From the NCBI GenBank assembly GCA_903907905.1, contig CAIVPX010000090.1, positions 1-39,099 on the forward strand: a stretch of DNA of 39,099 nucleotides, in the 5' to 3' direction. The position numbers and the translations under genes were made by a program. A model generated the notes under the pieces. The model was not told the DNA's origin and did no database searches. It saw only the letters and a list, made by a program, of their open reading frames with translations. Position 1 is the stretch's first letter. Each line of letters opens with the position of its first letter. This DNA comes from an uncultured bacterium. GTDB lineage: Bacteria; Pseudomonadota; Gammaproteobacteria; Burkholderiales; Burkholderiaceae_E. Shown here piece by piece: positions 8,007 through 18,594 of the stretch.

Positions 8007-8564
8007 ATGTCTGATCCCGCAGCCAGCCCCCCCTTCAGCGGCAAGCCCACCGCCACCGACCTCGCCTTCATCGCTTTCCTCATCGCCGTCCTGGTGAGCA
8101 TCGTGCTCCTGGGACGACTGACCTACGACGAGGGCGTCAAGACCAACGCCACGAAGGAAGGCGCCGAGGCCCTCGTTCGCTGGCTGGCCGAGCAATCCCC
8201 GCGGCGAGACACCGATACCTTCGAGCTATCGGCCTGCGCCCTGTCCGCCCAAGGTCAGGCGACGGCGCGGCAGTGGGCGGGATGCCGCGATGCCTTGCAG
8301 CAGCAGGGTGGGCCGCTCGGGGCGGCGCGTAACGCCTTCACCGGCAAGCCCGTGCGCTTTGTTGCGCGCTGCGATCCCGCAGATCGCGCGACGGTTGGCG
8401 AGTTCGTGATCGAAAAGCTTGTTCCGACCCCGCCGGGTTCCGCCTTGCCCGTCGTGGTGAGCCCGCTTGTGGATCAGGACGGCATCGAGGCACGACAGAA
8501 CCTGCGGATCTCGGTCTGCGACAAGGGTGGTTACACGATCCGCGTGGCCGAGACCGAGTTCTGA
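8007..8564 (+). CDS. Unknown membrane-anchored protein, first gene of the channel operon
   Basis: This 185-residue protein is not recognised. One hydrophobic helix (about residues 17-40, FIAFLIAVLVSIVLLG) after a short polar N-terminus predicts a single anchor, with the remaining ~145 residues most likely outside the inner membrane. That domain has four scattered Cys residues, which could pair as disulfides. The pattern vaguely recalls pilin-like proteins but there is no prepilin cleavage motif that I can defend. A strong AGGAAGGA ribosome-binding site precedes the ATG. The channel gene begins 11 bases after its stop, with its ribosome-binding site right behind the stop, so the two are almost certainly co-translated. 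It could be an accessory subunit of the channel; that is an inference from linkage only. Confidence 0.8.
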   Translation: MSDPAASPPFSGKPTATDLAFIAFLIAVLVSIVLLGRLTYDEGVKTNATKEGAEALVRWLAEQSPRRDTDTFELSACALSAQGQATARQWAGCRDALQQQGGPLGAARNAFTGKPVRFVARCDPADRATVGEFVIEKLVPTPPGSALPVVVSPLVDQDGIEARQNLRISVCDKGGYTIRVAETEF

Positions 8565-8575
8565 GGGAGCGCGAC

Positions 8576-10285
8576 GTGAATTCACCCAAGTTATCCGACA
8601 CTCCCGACGACAAACCGCTACGCTCGTACCGACATCTGTCGGAGGGTGAGGTGCCCGCCGTCATCGGTGCTCGCCGCGCCGATCCCGCAACCGAGCACGA
8701 CTTCACGCCCAGAAAGATCGTCTATGACTGGTTCTTTAATTCGGCGATATCGGGCAACTTGCAGAAAAATTTTGATCGACTGATCGTCTGGATGATCGTC
8801 CTCAACCTGCTGGCTCTGCTGATCGAACATATCCCGGCCGTCCACGAGCCCTATCGACGCTGGTTCGACGCTTTCGAACTCTTTTCGGTTGCCTTGTTCT
8901 CGGTCGAGTACCTGCTCAGGCTCTACACGGCCCCCGAGGATCCGCATTTCAGCGCGGCTCGCTCCCCGCGTCTGACCTACGTCCGCAACCCCTTCGCGCT
9001 GGTCGACCTGCTGGCCATCCTGCCCTTTTTCCTTCAGGCCGTTCTGCCCGTCGACCTTCGCGCGTTACGCGTGCTGCGAATGCTGCGGATCCTCAAGCTC
9101 TTCCGTCTGCTGGTACCCGCCTGGCATGAGTTCATGGCACTCAATCAGGGAAGAAGTTTCCGGCAAAGAATGCATGCGTTGATCTTTCCGAGCGAATACG
9201 GCGGCAAATTGCACGGCTATTTCGACGTATTCATCGCAGCCTGGGTCGTCATCTCGGTGATCTCGGTCATTCTCGAATCGGTGCACTCGGTCAGCTACCT
9301 GCTCCATCTCGAACTCATCATCCTCGACATCATCGCCGTGGCGATTTTCACGCTCGAGTACTGCGCACGGATCTACTGCTGCGTCGAAGATCCGCGCTTC
9401 ACCCGCCCGCTGCGAGGACGGCTGGGCCAGGCCACGACGATTCCCATGTTGATCGACCTGGTAGCCATCCTGCCCTTCTTTCTCGAGGCCTTGCTGCACC
9501 ACCTGATTGACCTGCGTTTCCTGCGGATCTTCAGGCTGCTACGCCTTCTCAAGCTCACCCGCTATACCGGTGCCACCACAACGCTGGCCAAAGTCATCGC
9601 CCGGGAATGGCCCGTCATGGCGGCATCCGCCTTCATCATGGTGCTGCTGGTAATCCTCACTGCAAGCCTCGGATATCTCTTCGAACACGAGGCTCAGCCC
9701 GACAAGTTCGAGAACATTCCGCAATCCATCTACTGGGCGGTGATCACCCTGGCTTCGGTCGGCTACGGCGACATTTCACCGGTCACGCCCATGGGCCGCG
9801 CCGTCACAATCGTGCTGGCGCTGATCGGAATCGGCATCTTTGCCATTCCGGCCGCCCTGTTGTCCTCGGCGTTTTCAGACCAGCTACACAAGGAACGGGA
9901 CGCGCTCAAGCAGGAGCTGTTCGAGATGCTGGCTGATGGCAAACTCTCGGCAGAAGAGGCCGAAATCATCAACCGTGAGGCGAAGCGGCTTCACCTGACC
10001 GCTGCCGATGTCGAAGTCCTGATCGAGCAGGCCCGGCGCGAGCGGGAACTCGCCAATGACCTCGCAAAGTTTCCTTTGCACCGAATCGCTGAAACCCCGG
10101 CACACGCGGTGGAGCACTACAAGTCCTTGCTGTCTGAGATTCGTCAACTCGGGCTCATGACCGACCCCGAAAAATTCGAAGAAGTCGCACGACAACAAGA
10201 TCGGCTGACCGCCAGTGAGTGGGCGCTCTGGCAACAGATTCGCGGTGCGCCCGGTCCGGGCGTGCGCTCCGACAGATCCGCCTGA
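8576..10285 (+). CDS. Potassium channel with two voltage-sensor domains and one pore
   Basis: The 569-residue protein contains two voltage-sensor domains in tandem. Sensor 1 spans about residues 65-180 (S2 with Glu in SVEYLLRLY, S3 with Asp in LVDLLAILPFF, S4 161-179 with Arg/Lys every third residue: R-L-R-V-L-R-M-L-R pattern). Sensor 2 spans about 215-330 with the same marks (TLEYCARIY, LIDLVAILPFF, S4 313-329). Only sensor 2 is followed by S5 (~347-370), a pore with the potassium filter SVGYGD (394-399) and S6 (~408-432). The cytoplasmic C-terminus (433-569) is helical and charged, possibly coiled-coil. The start is a GTG behind GAGGGAG. Usual bacterial Kv channels have one sensor per pore, so this architecture is unusual. 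Selectivity for potassium follows from the filter. The gene looks somewhat richer in A/T than its neighbours. Confidence 0.9.
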   Translation: MNSPKLSDTPDDKPLRSYRHLSEGEVPAVIGARRADPATEHDFTPRKIVYDWFFNSAISGNLQKNFDRLIVWMIVLNLLALLIEHIPAVHEPYRRWFDAFELFSVALFSVEYLLRLYTAPEDPHFSAARSPRLTYVRNPFALVDLLAILPFFLQAVLPVDLRALRVLRMLRILKLFRLLVPAWHEFMALNQGRSFRQRMHALIFPSEYGGKLHGYFDVFIAAWVVISVISVILESVHSVSYLLHLELIILDIIAVAIFTLEYCARIYCCVEDPRFTRPLRGRLGQATTIPMLIDLVAILPFFLEALLHHLIDLRFLRIFRLLRLLKLTRYTGATTTLAKVIAREWPVMAASAFIMVLLVILTASLGYLFEHEAQPDKFENIPQSIYWAVITLASVGYGDISPVTPMGRAVTIVLALIGIGIFAIPAALLSSAFSDQLHKERDALKQELFEMLADGKLSAEEAEIINREAKRLHLTAADVEVLIEQARRERELANDLAKFPLHRIAETPAHAVEHYKSLLSEIRQLGLMTDPEKFEEVARQQDRLTASEWALWQQIRGAPGPGVRSDRSA

Positions 10286-10311
10286 CACCGTAACGACCTC
10301 ACCAGAACGCC

Positions 10312-10878
10312 ATGCCCCCCGCGACTGCAGACCGATCGGGTTCCGCCGGCAATCTTCACTACGACAGGCTGAGCAAGTGGTTTCATTGGGTCACGGCACT
10401 GTTGGTCCTGGTGCTCTGGCTCATCGGCTTGGGCATTGAATTATTTCCGAAGGGCTGGCTGCGAAATTCGGTACGCAGCATCCACGTCGTCGTCGGCCTG
10501 GCGCTGCTGGCCCTGACAGTGGTCCGGGTCACATGGCGGTTCGCCGGGGCAAGACACCCCGAGCGCCCGGATAAGGGCCTTCTGAGCAGGCTGGCGAGGC
10601 ATGCCCACTGGGTCCTGCTCGGATGGCTGGGTCTGACCCTGCTCGCAGGGGTGCTCGACGCCTGGGTTCGGGGCGTACCCGTCTTCGGCTGGTGGGCATT
10701 CACCTCGCCCGCGCCCGGCGTCCGATGGATCCGAAAGGCGGTCGGCGGGGTGCACGAGTGGCTCGGGCATGGGCTGATCGTGTTGGCCAGCTTGCACGCG
10801 CTGGCTGCCCTCTGGCATCACTGGGTCCTGCGCGATGGGGTGTTGCGATCGATGCTGCCCACACGATCCAGGACATAG
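10312..10878 (+). CDS. Cytochrome b561 family protein
   Basis: A 188-residue four-helix membrane protein of the bacterial cytochrome b561 type, which carries two b hemes and moves electrons from the quinone pool, in some cases to superoxide. Candidate heme ligands are His25 (KWFHW), His58 (RSIHVVVG), His148 (GGVHEWLGH) and His162 (ASLHALA), each near a predicted helix, as in E. coli CybB. It begins 26 bases after the channel gene and may share its transcript. Linkage to a voltage-gated channel could mean a joint response to membrane energy state, but nothing in the sequence proves this. Confidence 0.9.
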   Translation: MPPATADRSGSAGNLHYDRLSKWFHWVTALLVLVLWLIGLGIELFPKGWLRNSVRSIHVVVGLALLALTVVRVTWRFAGARHPERPDKGLLSRLARHAHWVLLGWLGLTLLAGVLDAWVRGVPVFGWWAFTSPAPGVRWIRKAVGGVHEWLGHGLIVLASLHALAALWHHWVLRDGVLRSMLPTRSRT

Positions 10879-10892
10879 CGCAAGCCCCCTCC

Positions 10893-10909
10893 GGCTCGAG
10901 CCCCGGGCT
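10893..10909. promoter_or_regulatory. Overlapping palindromes upstream of the RND operon
   Basis: GGCTCGAGCC (10893-10902) is a perfect 10-base palindrome and overlaps AGCCC-C-GGGCT (10899-10909). They lie just upstream of a TAGAAT element, so they could be an operator for the efflux operon or a terminator hairpin for cytochrome b561; no T-run follows. Confidence 0.3.
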
Positions 10910-10917
10910 GCTGCTTG

Positions 10918-10923
10918 TAGAAT
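10918..10923 (+). promoter_or_regulatory. Candidate -10 element for the RND efflux operon
   Basis: TAGAAT matches the sigma-70 -10 consensus at five of six positions, about 70 bases before the adaptor start. No good -35 lies 17 bases upstream (CTCGAG), so an activator would be needed if this is real, as for BaeR-controlled mdt operons. Confidence 0.3.
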
Positions 10924-10991
10924 GGCCTGCTGCGCCGGGGTGTTGCGCGCCTGAGTCCGCCCCGAGATCGTCGCCCACCTGAGAGTCACTG

Positions 10992-12362
10992 ATGCCATCG
11001 GATACCCCCGCGGCCGTGCGCCGCCGACCCAGACGGCTGCGCACCGCGCTGCTCATCGGCCTCACCCTCGCCGTGGGCGCGGGATGGTGGTTCAACCGCA
11101 ATCGCAACCCGGCAGGGCCAGCCGAGAGTGCGCTGTCCGGCCCCGGCGCCAGCCAGCCGGGCGGCACGGGCACTCCCGGCGGTCGCCGCGCGCCGGCAGG
11201 CGGGCGGGCGCAGCCGGTCAGTGCGGGGACGGTGGAACGCCGCGACATTCGCGTCATCCAGCCAGCCATCGGCAACATCGCGGCACTCAACACGGCCGTG
11301 GTCAGAGCCCGGGTGGACGGAGAACTGCGTGCAATCCGATTCACCGAGGGGCAGCAAGTCCGGGCAGGCGATGTGCTGGCCGAGATCGACCCCAGCACCT
11401 ATCAGGTCCAGTTGGCGCAGGCGGAAGGCCAGCTGGCTCGTGACCAGGCGCAGCTCAACAACGCCCAGATCGACCTGGCCCGATACCGCGATCTGGCATC
11501 GCGCGATTCAATCGCCCGCCAGCAGGTCGACACTCAGGAGGCCCTGGTCAACCAGCTCAAGGGTACGCTGCGAATCGATCAGGCGGCCGTCGACAACGCG
11601 CGGCTGCAACTGTCCTACACCAGGGTTACCGCGCCCATCAGCGGGCAGGTCGGGCTGCGCCAGCTCGATCTTGGCAACATCGTGCGCGCGGGTGATACAA
11701 CGGGCATCGTGGTCATCACACAAACCCAGCCAATCAGCGTGGTGTTCTCGATTCCCGAGTCAGCGCTGCCGCGACTTCGCGTACGCATGCGGTCGGGCGA
11801 CAAGCCGATGGTCGAGGCCTGGGACCGCGAGCTGCGTCAGCGGCTGGCCGTCGGGGCGGTGAGCAGTACCGACAACGCGATTGATCCGGCCACCGGCACC
11901 ATCAAGATCAAGGCTCAATTCGACAACCGAGATGGCGCACTGTTCCCCAATCAATTCGTCAACATTCGCCTGCATGTCGAGACCGTCAACGGCGCACTCG
12001 CCATACCGCTCGCTGCGGTGCAACGCGGCAGTGCCGGCAACTTCGTCTACGTCATCAAGGACGACGGTTCGGTCAGCGTACGCACCGTTACGCCAGACAT
12101 CACCGATGGGGACTGGACCAGCGTTCGCGGCGAGCTCTCGCCGGGCGACAAGGTGGTCACCGACGGCGCGGATCGCCTGCGCGAGGGGGCCCGAGTTGAG
12201 GCCATCACCCCCGGACGTGCCCCGGGCGCTGGTCGGCCGAGTGGTGGGCCGCCCGGGGGGGGCGCTCCGCCCGCCGGCGGCCCGGCCTCCGCTCCGGGCA
12301 CAGGCGCCCGCGACCCTGGCGGGTCGGGTTCGGGCGGACGTCCCCCGCGCGCCGGTGGCTGA
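10992..12362 (+). CDS. mdtA: RND efflux periplasmic adaptor (MdtA-like)
   Basis: This 456-residue membrane-fusion protein links the inner-membrane RND pumps to the outer-membrane channel. One N-terminal helix (residues ~19-34) anchors it; there is no lipobox. A Pro/Gly-rich stretch (40-75) precedes the barrel-sandwich domain (~85-135 and 208-245, with VRARVDGELRAIRF and VTAPISGQVG), split by a coiled-coil hairpin (~138-205). The beta-barrel and membrane-proximal parts follow to about 400. The last ~50 residues are a Gly/Pro tail that MdtA family members often carry in variable form. The tail includes a run of eight G bases at 12255-12262. It is the first gene of a four-gene operon, 21 bases before the first pump gene. 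The name rests on similarity and order. Confidence 0.9.
   Translation: MPSDTPAAVRRRPRRLRTALLIGLTLAVGAGWWFNRNRNPAGPAESALSGPGASQPGGTGTPGGRRAPAGGRAQPVSAGTVERRDIRVIQPAIGNIAALNTAVVRARVDGELRAIRFTEGQQVRAGDVLAEIDPSTYQVQLAQAEGQLARDQAQLNNAQIDLARYRDLASRDSIARQQVDTQEALVNQLKGTLRIDQAAVDNARLQLSYTRVTAPISGQVGLRQLDLGNIVRAGDTTGIVVITQTQPISVVFSIPESALPRLRVRMRSGDKPMVEAWDRELRQRLAVGAVSSTDNAIDPATGTIKIKAQFDNRDGALFPNQFVNIRLHVETVNGALAIPLAAVQRGSAGNFVYVIKDDGSVSVRTVTPDITDGDWTSVRGELSPGDKVVTDGADRLREGARVEAITPGRAPGAGRPSGGPPGGGAPPAGGPASAPGTGARDPGGSGSGGRPPRAGG
12255..12262 (+). repeat. G8 homopolymer in the adaptor tail
   Basis: Eight consecutive G bases encode three glycines (residues ~422-424) in the disordered C-terminal tail of the adaptor. 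Slippage here would change only the last ~35 residues. Confidence 0.8.
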
Positions 12363-12383
12363 TCAAGCGGCCGCCGCAGCACC

Positions 12384-15300
12384 ATGAACCTCTCCCGCCT
12401 GTTCATCCTCAGGCCGGTCGCCACATCGCTCCTCATGGTGGCGCTGCTCATCGCAGGCCTGCTGGGCTGGCGCACGCTGCCGCTGTCGGCCTTACCTGAA
12501 GTGGACTACCCGACCATTCAGGTGACCACGCTCTACCCGGGCGCCGGACCGGATGTCATGACCTCGGCGGTCACCGCACCGCTGGAACGCCAGTTCGGGC
12601 AAATGCCTGGGCTGGCGCAGATGTCCTCGGTCAGTTCGGGCGGCGCCTCGGTGATCACGCTTCGCTACTCGCTCAAGGTCACGCTCGACGTCGCCGAGCA
12701 GCAAGTCCAGGCCGCCATCAATGCCGCCACCAGCCTGCTGCCAACCGACCTGCCAATGCCACCGATCTACCGGAAATTCAATCCGGCCGACGCTCCAATC
12801 TTGACGCTTGCGGTCAGTTCGCCCTCGCTCACCGCCATCCGGCTCAACGATCTGGTTGAAAATCGGCTGGCTCCGAAGGTGTCGCAGGTGGCGGGCGTCG
12901 GCATGGTCGCCCTGTCTGGCGGCCGGCGACCGGCGGTACGCATTCAGGTCAATCCCAATGCGCTGGCCGCCGCCAGGCTGTCCATGGAGGATATCCGGGC
13001 CGCCGTCACGGCCGCCAATGTGAATCAGCCCAAAGGCAGCTTCGACGGACCCGCCCAGGCTTCAACCATCGACGCCAACGACCAGTTGCGCAACCCAGCC
13101 GATTACGCACGGCTGATCCTCGCCTGGCGCAACGGCAACGCGCTGCGCCTGAGCGACGTCGCCGAGGTCATGGAAGACGCCGAGAACACCCGCCTGGCAG
13201 CCTGGACTGATCACGACCCGGCCATCATCCTCAATGTGCACCGGCAGCCAGGCGCCAATGTGATCGAGACGGTCGACCGGATCTTTGCGCTGCTGCCCCG
13301 ACTGCAGTCGACCATGCCGGCCTCTACCGATCTCAAGATTCTCACCGATCGCACCGTGACCATTCGCGCCTCGGTTCACGACACCCAGATGGAGCTTTTG
13401 CTGGCGGTGGCGCTGGTGGTGGCGGTGATTTTTGTCTTCCTTCGCAGCCCCACGGCCACGATGATCCCGAGCGTGGCGGTGCCGCTTTCGCTCATCGGCA
13501 GCTTTGCCGTCATGCATCTGGCCGGATTCTCGATCAATAACCTCACGCTGATGGCGCTCACCATCGCAACGGGCTTCGTGGTGGATGACGCCATCGTCAT
13601 GATCGAAAACATCGCGCGTCATGTCGAGGCAGGCGAGCCACCCCTGGCCGCTGCACTCAAGGGATCGCGCGAGATCGGCTTCACCATCATCTCGCTCACC
13701 ATCTCGCTCATCGCCGTGCTGATCCCGCTGCTGTTCATGGCGGATGTGGTGGGGCGCCTCTTTCACGAGTTTGCAATCACCCTGGCGGTCGCGATCCTTA
13801 TTTCTGCCGTCGTCTCACTCACCCTGACTCCGATGCTATGCGCCCGACTGCTGCGACGCACACCTCAGGCCTCTCACGGAGCGCTCTACCGGGTCACCGG
13901 CAAGCTGTTCGACGCAATGATCGGGCTCTACGGACGGCTCCTCGACCGGGTGATCGACCACGGCGTGATGACGCTGCTGGTGTTCGGCGCCACCGTGGCC
14001 GCCAGTGTGGCGCTGTACTTCGTCGTCCCAAAGGGCTTCTTCCCGGTGCAGGACACGGGCGTCATCCAGGCCGTCACTGAAGCGTCCCAGGCAACGTCCT
14101 TCGCGGCCATGGCCGATCGGCAGCAGGCGCTCGCCGAGGTGGTGCTCAAGGATCCGGCCGTTCGCAGCCTGTCCTCCTTCATCGGCGTCGACGGCAGCAA
14201 CACCACGCTCAACTCGGGCCGGATGCTCATCAACCTCAAACCCAGGGAGGAGCGGGAGGGCCTGAGCATCAGCGCAGTGATGCGGCGCCTGGCTGCGTCG
14301 GCAGCCTCGGTGCACGGGATCGAGTTGTATATGCAACCCGTTCAGGATCTGACCATCGAAGACCGGGTCTCGCGAACGCAGTATCAACTGCTTCTTTCCT
14401 CACCCGATGAAGCGGCGCTCAAGGCGGGTACGCAGCGACTGCTCGAGCGGCTGCGCGAACTGCCCCAATTGGCCGATGTGGCGAGCGACCTGCTCGACCG
14501 CGGGCTGCGGGCGTATGTCGAGATCGATCGAAGCGCGGCCTCGCGCCTGGGCGTGAGCGTTGCGGCCATCGACAGTGCGCTCTACAGCGCCTTCGGCCAG
14601 CGCATGGTGTCAACCATGTTCACGCAGTCAAACCAGTATCGGGTCATTCTGGAAATTGCACCGCGCTATCGAACAGGCATCGAGTCACTGGTCAACCTGT
14701 ACGTGCCGTCCACCTCGGGCGCGCAAATTCCACTTTCGGCGGTCGCACGGATCGTCGAGCGACCGGGGCTGCTGGCTATCAACCATGTGGGTCAATTCCC
14801 CGCTGCCACCATTTCCTTCAATACCGCGCCTGGTTGGTCGCTGGGCGACGCGGTGCAGGCGATTCGCAGCGCCCAGGGCGAACTTGATCTACCGGGCAGT
14901 ATCGAAAGCAGTTTTCAGGGGGCGGCGCTGGCCTTTCAGGCATCGCTTGCCAACACGCTCTGGCTGATCCTCGCCGCCGTCGTCACGATGTACATTGTGC
15001 TGGGCGTGCTCTACGAAAGCTTCATCCATCCGCTCACGATTCTCTCGACCCTGCCCTCAGCCGCGCTGGGTGCCCTGCTCGCGCTGCTGGCCGCCCGGCT
15101 CGACCTCGACATCATTGCAGTCATCGGCATCGTGCTGCTCATCGGCATCGTCAAGAAAAACGCCATCATGATGATCGACTTTGCGCTCGATGCAGAGCGC
15201 GAGCAGGGCCTCAGCCCGCGAAAGGCCATCCACCAGGCCTGCCTGCTGCGCTTTCGCCCCATTCTCATGACCACGCTGGCGGCCTTGCTCGGCGCGCTAC

Positions 15301-15470
15301 CCCTCATGCTGGGCACTGGCTGGGGTAGTGAACTTCGGCATCCGCTCGGCGTGACCATGGTCGGCGGCCTCATCGTCAGTCAGTTGCTCACCCTGTTCAC
15401 CACACCGGTCATTTATCTGCAGTTTGCCGGTCTGGCCAAGTCATGGAAGCGCCCCGAGGCGAGCGCATGA
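12384..15470 (+). CDS. mdtB: RND multidrug efflux permease (MdtB-like)
   Basis: A 1028-residue HAE1-type RND proton antiporter. N-terminal helix TM1 starts at residue ~11 ([17 protein letters not shown]), followed by the porter domain with the [11 protein letters not shown] and VEQ/YP-type landmarks. TM4 contains the paired aspartates in [13 protein letters not shown] that carry protons, and TM10 contains the lysine in [14 protein letters not shown], the known relay partners. The duplicated two-half plan typical of the family is intact. With the next gene it forms a pair of related but different pumps, as in E. coli MdtB/MdtC, which assemble as a heterotrimer. Ten bases separate it from the second pump. 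Substrates in E. coli include bile salts and novobiocin; here they are unknown. Confidence 0.93.
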   Translation: MNLSRLFILRPVATSLLMVALLIAGLLGWRTLPLSALPEVDYPTIQVTTLYPGAGPDVMTSAVTAPLERQFGQMPGLAQMSSVSSGGASVITLRYSLKVTLDVAEQQVQAAINAATSLLPTDLPMPPIYRKFNPADAPILTLAVSSPSLTAIRLNDLVENRLAPKVSQVAGVGMVALSGGRRPAVRIQVNPNALAAARLSMEDIRAAVTAANVNQPKGSFDGPAQASTIDANDQLRNPADYARLILAWRNGNALRLSDVAEVMEDAENTRLAAWTDHDPAIILNVHRQPGANVIETVDRIFALLPRLQSTMPASTDLKILTDRTVTIRASVHDTQMELLLAVALVVAVIFVFLRSPTATMIPSVAVPLSLIGSFAVMHLAGFSINNLTLMALTIATGFVVDDAIVMIENIARHVEAGEPPLAAALKGSREIGFTIISLTISLIAVLIPLLFMADVVGRLFHEFAITLAVAILISAVVSLTLTPMLCARLLRRTPQASHGALYRVTGKLFDAMIGLYGRLLDRVIDHGVMTLLVFGATVAASVALYFVVPKGFFPVQDTGVIQAVTEASQATSFAAMADRQQALAEVVLKDPAVRSLSSFIGVDGSNTTLNSGRMLINLKPREEREGLSISAVMRRLAASAASVHGIELYMQPVQDLTIEDRVSRTQYQLLLSSPDEAALKAGTQRLLERLRELPQLADVASDLLDRGLRAYVEIDRSAASRLGVSVAAIDSALYSAFGQRMVSTMFTQSNQYRVILEIAPRYRTGIESLVNLYVPSTSGAQIPLSAVARIVERPGLLAINHVGQFPAATISFNTAPGWSLGDAVQAIRSAQGELDLPGSIESSFQGAALAFQASLANTLWLILAAVVTMYIVLGVLYESFIHPLTILSTLPSAALGALLALLAARLDLDIIAVIGIVLLIGIVKKNAIMMIDFALDAEREQGLSPRKAIHQACLLRFRPILMTTLAALLGALPLMLGTGWGSELRHPLGVTMVGGLIVSQLLTLFTTPVIYLQFAGLAKSWKRPEASA

Positions 15471-15480
15471 TGGGTCTGCG

Positions 15481-18400
15481 ATGAACAATCCATTCGCGCT
15501 CTTTATCCACCGACCGGTCGCCACCACGCTGCTCACCGCTGGTCTGGCCCTGGCCGGCGTACTGGCGCTGTTGCTGCTTCCGATCGCGCCGCTCCCACGC
15601 GTTGACTTCCCCACCATTTCGGTCACAGCTTCCTTACCGGGCGCAAGTCCCGAAACCATGGCGAGCAGCGTCGCCACCCCCCTTGAGCGTACCCTCGGCG
15701 CCATCGCTGGCGTCAGTGAGATCACCTCCAATTCAACGCTGGGCAATACCCGGGTCACGGTGCAGTTCGACCTCAACCGCGACATCAATGCCGCCGCACG
15801 CGAGGTACAGGCCGCGATCAATGCGGCGCGCACGCTGCTCCCGACCGACATGCCCAGCAACCCCACCTATCGAAAGGTGAACCCGGCTGATGCCCCCATC
15901 ATGATTCTCGCGCTGACCTCGGAGACGATGTCACGCGGACAGATGTATGACGCAGCCTCCACAGTTCTGGCGCAGCGACTGGCCCAGGTCGATGGCATCG
16001 GCAACGTCATGATCGGCGGAGGTGCCCTGCCCGCTGTGCGAATCCAGGCCGATCCCAACCGTCTGGCGGCCAGCGGCATCTCGCTTGAAGACATCCGCAT
16101 CGCCGTGGTCACGGCCAACAGCAACCGGCCCAAGGGTTCGGTCGACGACGCCACGCGTACCTGGCAGATCGAGGCCAATGATCAGGCCCGGACCGCCGCC
16201 GACTACGCACCGCTCATCGTTCGCTACCGCAACGGCAATGCCGTGCAACTGCAGGACGTGGCGCGAGTGAGCGATTCGGTCCAGGACCTCCGAAACTACG
16301 GTGTTGCCGACGGCAAGCCTTCCGTCGTGCTGATGCTCTACAAGCAGCCTGATGCCAATGTCATTGAGGCCGTTAACCGCGTCAGGGCGCTGCTCCCCTG
16401 GCTGCAGCAGTCGATCCCGGCCGCGATCGACCTGAAGGTGGTCTCCGATCGTACCCCCACCATTCGCGCGTCACTACGAGAGATCGAACGCACGCTGCTG
16501 ATTTCAATTGCCCTGGTCATCCTGGTCGTCTTCGTTTTCCTGCGTAACGTCCGCGCCGCGTTGGTCCCGAGCGTGGCCGTACCGGTTTCGCTCGCGGGCA
16601 CCTTCGGCGTGATGTATCTGGCTGGTTTCAGCCTCAACAACATCTCGCTCATGGCGATCACAGTGGCCACCGGGTTCGTGGTCGACGATGCCATCGTCAT
16701 GCTGGAGAACATCTCGCGTCATATCGAGCGCGGCAAGACCGTCCTGCAGGCGAGTCTAGAGGGTGCGCGCGAGATCGGCTTCACGGTGATTTCGATCAGC
16801 ATCTCGCTGGTGGCGGTATTCATCCCCATCCTGCTGATGGGCGGCATCGTCGGGCGCCTGTTTCGGGAATTTGCGGTCGTGATGGCCGCGGCGATTCTGA
16901 TCTCGATGGTGATCTCGCTCACCACCACGCCCATGATGTGCGCGGCACTGCTGCAGGCACGCCAGAAACCGGTACGCGCGCGATCTCGCCCGCAGCGCTG
17001 GCTGAAGGCCGTTAACAGCCTGTTGCTGCGCGGCTACCGCGCGTCACTTGCATGGTCCTTGCGTCATCAACCGGTGCTGCTGCTCGTTCTGGTCGGCGTC
17101 ATCGCGCTCAATGTGCATCTCTACAGCACGATTGCCAAGGGATTTTTTCCGCAGCAGGACACCGGTCGGATCATCGGCTTCATTCGGGCCGACCAGGCCA
17201 CTTCTTTCCAGGCGATGCAGCAGCGTCTCGACCGGTTTCTGGCAGTCGTGCGGGCGGACCCTGCGGTCGAGAACGTCACCGGTTTCACCGGCGGCAACAC
17301 CCGGAATTCGGCGCAGATGTTCATCGCGCTCAAGCCGCTGGCCGAACGCAAGGTCTCGGCCGAGCAGGTAGTCAATCGTCTTCGCGGGCGCCTGGCACGC
17401 GAACCGGGCGCCAGGCTCTTCATGGTGCCCATCCAGGACATCCGGGTTGGCGCCAGGCAATCCAGTTCACAGTACCAGTTCAGCCTCCAGGCCGATGAAC
17501 TCGAGGACATGAAAACCTGGGAGCCGCGTATTGGTCGGGCGCTGATGCGACTACCCGAACTGGTTGACGTGGACACCGACGTGGAAGATCGCGGCAAGCA
17601 GACCTCGCTGGTCCTCGATCGCGATGCGATTGCCCGACTGGGTCTGTCCGTCCGCGCCATCGACGCTACGCTCAACAATGCCTTCGGTCAGCGACAGATC
17701 GGCGTCATCTACAACCCCCTCAATCAGTACCGCGTGGTGCTCGAGCTCGCGCCCGAGTTTCTCCAGAGCCCGGAGTCTCTCAAAGAGCTCCAGTTCATCT
17801 CGAACACCGGCGCGCGCATCCCGTTGGCTGATTTCGCGAGAATCGAGGAAAGCGCCGGACCGATCTCGGTCTGGCATCAGTCGGGCACGCCCGCTTCGAC
17901 GATCAGCTTCAATCTGGCGCCCGGCGTGTCCTTGTCTGAAGCCAGTGATGCCATTCGCAGCGCTGTCGCCGAGCTGGGCGTACCGGTGTCGGTACGCGGC
18001 ACGTTTCAGGGCACCGCCGGCGCATTCGCTCAGTCACTCGCCAGCCAGCCGCTGCTCATTGCGGCAGCCCTCATCACGATCTACCTAGTGCTGGGCGTGT
18101 TGTACGAGAGCCTGGTTCACCCGATCACCATCCTGTCGACGCTGCCCTCGGCGGGGGTCGGGGCCCTGCTGGCGCTGAAGTGGTTCAATACCGAGTTTTC
18201 GGTGATCGCGCTCATCGGCGTCATTTTGCTGATCGGCATCGTCAAGAAGAACGCCATCATGATGATCGACTTCGCCATTGCCCGGCAGCGACGAAGCGGT
18301 GCGGGGGCCGGCGCCTCCATCTACCTGGCCGCGCGCCTGCGTCTGCGTCCCATCATGATGACCACGGTGGCCGCCATGTTTGGGGCTATCCCGCTAGCGC

Positions 18401-18594
18401 TGGGCACCGGCGACGGGGCGGAGCTGCGTCAACCGCTGGGCATCGCCATCGTGGGCGGGCTGGTCCTGAGCCAGCTTCTTACGCTCTACACCACGCCGGT
18501 CGTATATGTCGGCATCGATCGGCTGCGGGCCCTCGTCACAGGCCGTCGCGTGCACGACCCCACTATCTCTTCGGAGCTCCCCCGTGCGGCCTGA
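15481..18594 (+). CDS. mdtC: RND multidrug efflux permease (MdtC-like)
   Basis: The second RND pump, 1037 residues, with the same plan as its neighbour: TM1 in [20 protein letters not shown], the aspartate pair in [13 protein letters not shown], and the relay lysine in [14 protein letters not shown]. The ATG at 15481 is chosen because the conserved [16 protein letters not shown]-terminus starts there; a frame open further upstream overlaps the previous gene. The two pumps are clearly paralogous but diverged across the whole length, consistent with distinct subunits of one heterotrimer. The outer-membrane channel gene begins inside its last codons (11-base overlap), implying translational coupling. 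The B/C assignment is by gene order and could be reversed. Confidence 0.93.
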   Translation: MNNPFALFIHRPVATTLLTAGLALAGVLALLLLPIAPLPRVDFPTISVTASLPGASPETMASSVATPLERTLGAIAGVSEITSNSTLGNTRVTVQFDLNRDINAAAREVQAAINAARTLLPTDMPSNPTYRKVNPADAPIMILALTSETMSRGQMYDAASTVLAQRLAQVDGIGNVMIGGGALPAVRIQADPNRLAASGISLEDIRIAVVTANSNRPKGSVDDATRTWQIEANDQARTAADYAPLIVRYRNGNAVQLQDVARVSDSVQDLRNYGVADGKPSVVLMLYKQPDANVIEAVNRVRALLPWLQQSIPAAIDLKVVSDRTPTIRASLREIERTLLISIALVILVVFVFLRNVRAALVPSVAVPVSLAGTFGVMYLAGFSLNNISLMAITVATGFVVDDAIVMLENISRHIERGKTVLQASLEGAREIGFTVISISISLVAVFIPILLMGGIVGRLFREFAVVMAAAILISMVISLTTTPMMCAALLQARQKPVRARSRPQRWLKAVNSLLLRGYRASLAWSLRHQPVLLLVLVGVIALNVHLYSTIAKGFFPQQDTGRIIGFIRADQATSFQAMQQRLDRFLAVVRADPAVENVTGFTGGNTRNSAQMFIALKPLAERKVSAEQVVNRLRGRLAREPGARLFMVPIQDIRVGARQSSSQYQFSLQADELEDMKTWEPRIGRALMRLPELVDVDTDVEDRGKQTSLVLDRDAIARLGLSVRAIDATLNNAFGQRQIGVIYNPLNQYRVVLELAPEFLQSPESLKELQFISNTGARIPLADFARIEESAGPISVWHQSGTPASTISFNLAPGVSLSEASDAIRSAVAELGVPVSVRGTFQGTAGAFAQSLASQPLLIAAALITIYLVLGVLYESLVHPITILSTLPSAGVGALLALKWFNTEFSVIALIGVILLIGIVKKNAIMMIDFAIARQRRSGAGAGASIYLAARLRLRPIMMTTVAAMFGAIPLALGTGDGAELRQPLGIAIVGGLVLSQLLTLYTTPVVYVGIDRLRALVTGRRVHDPTISSELPRAA

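Noticed and set aside
13062-13766. Minus-strand His/Asp/Arg-rich frame inside the MdtB-like gene
   Set aside because: His/Asp/Arg-rich reverse frames arise opposite membrane-protein codons; the pump motifs are on the plus strand.
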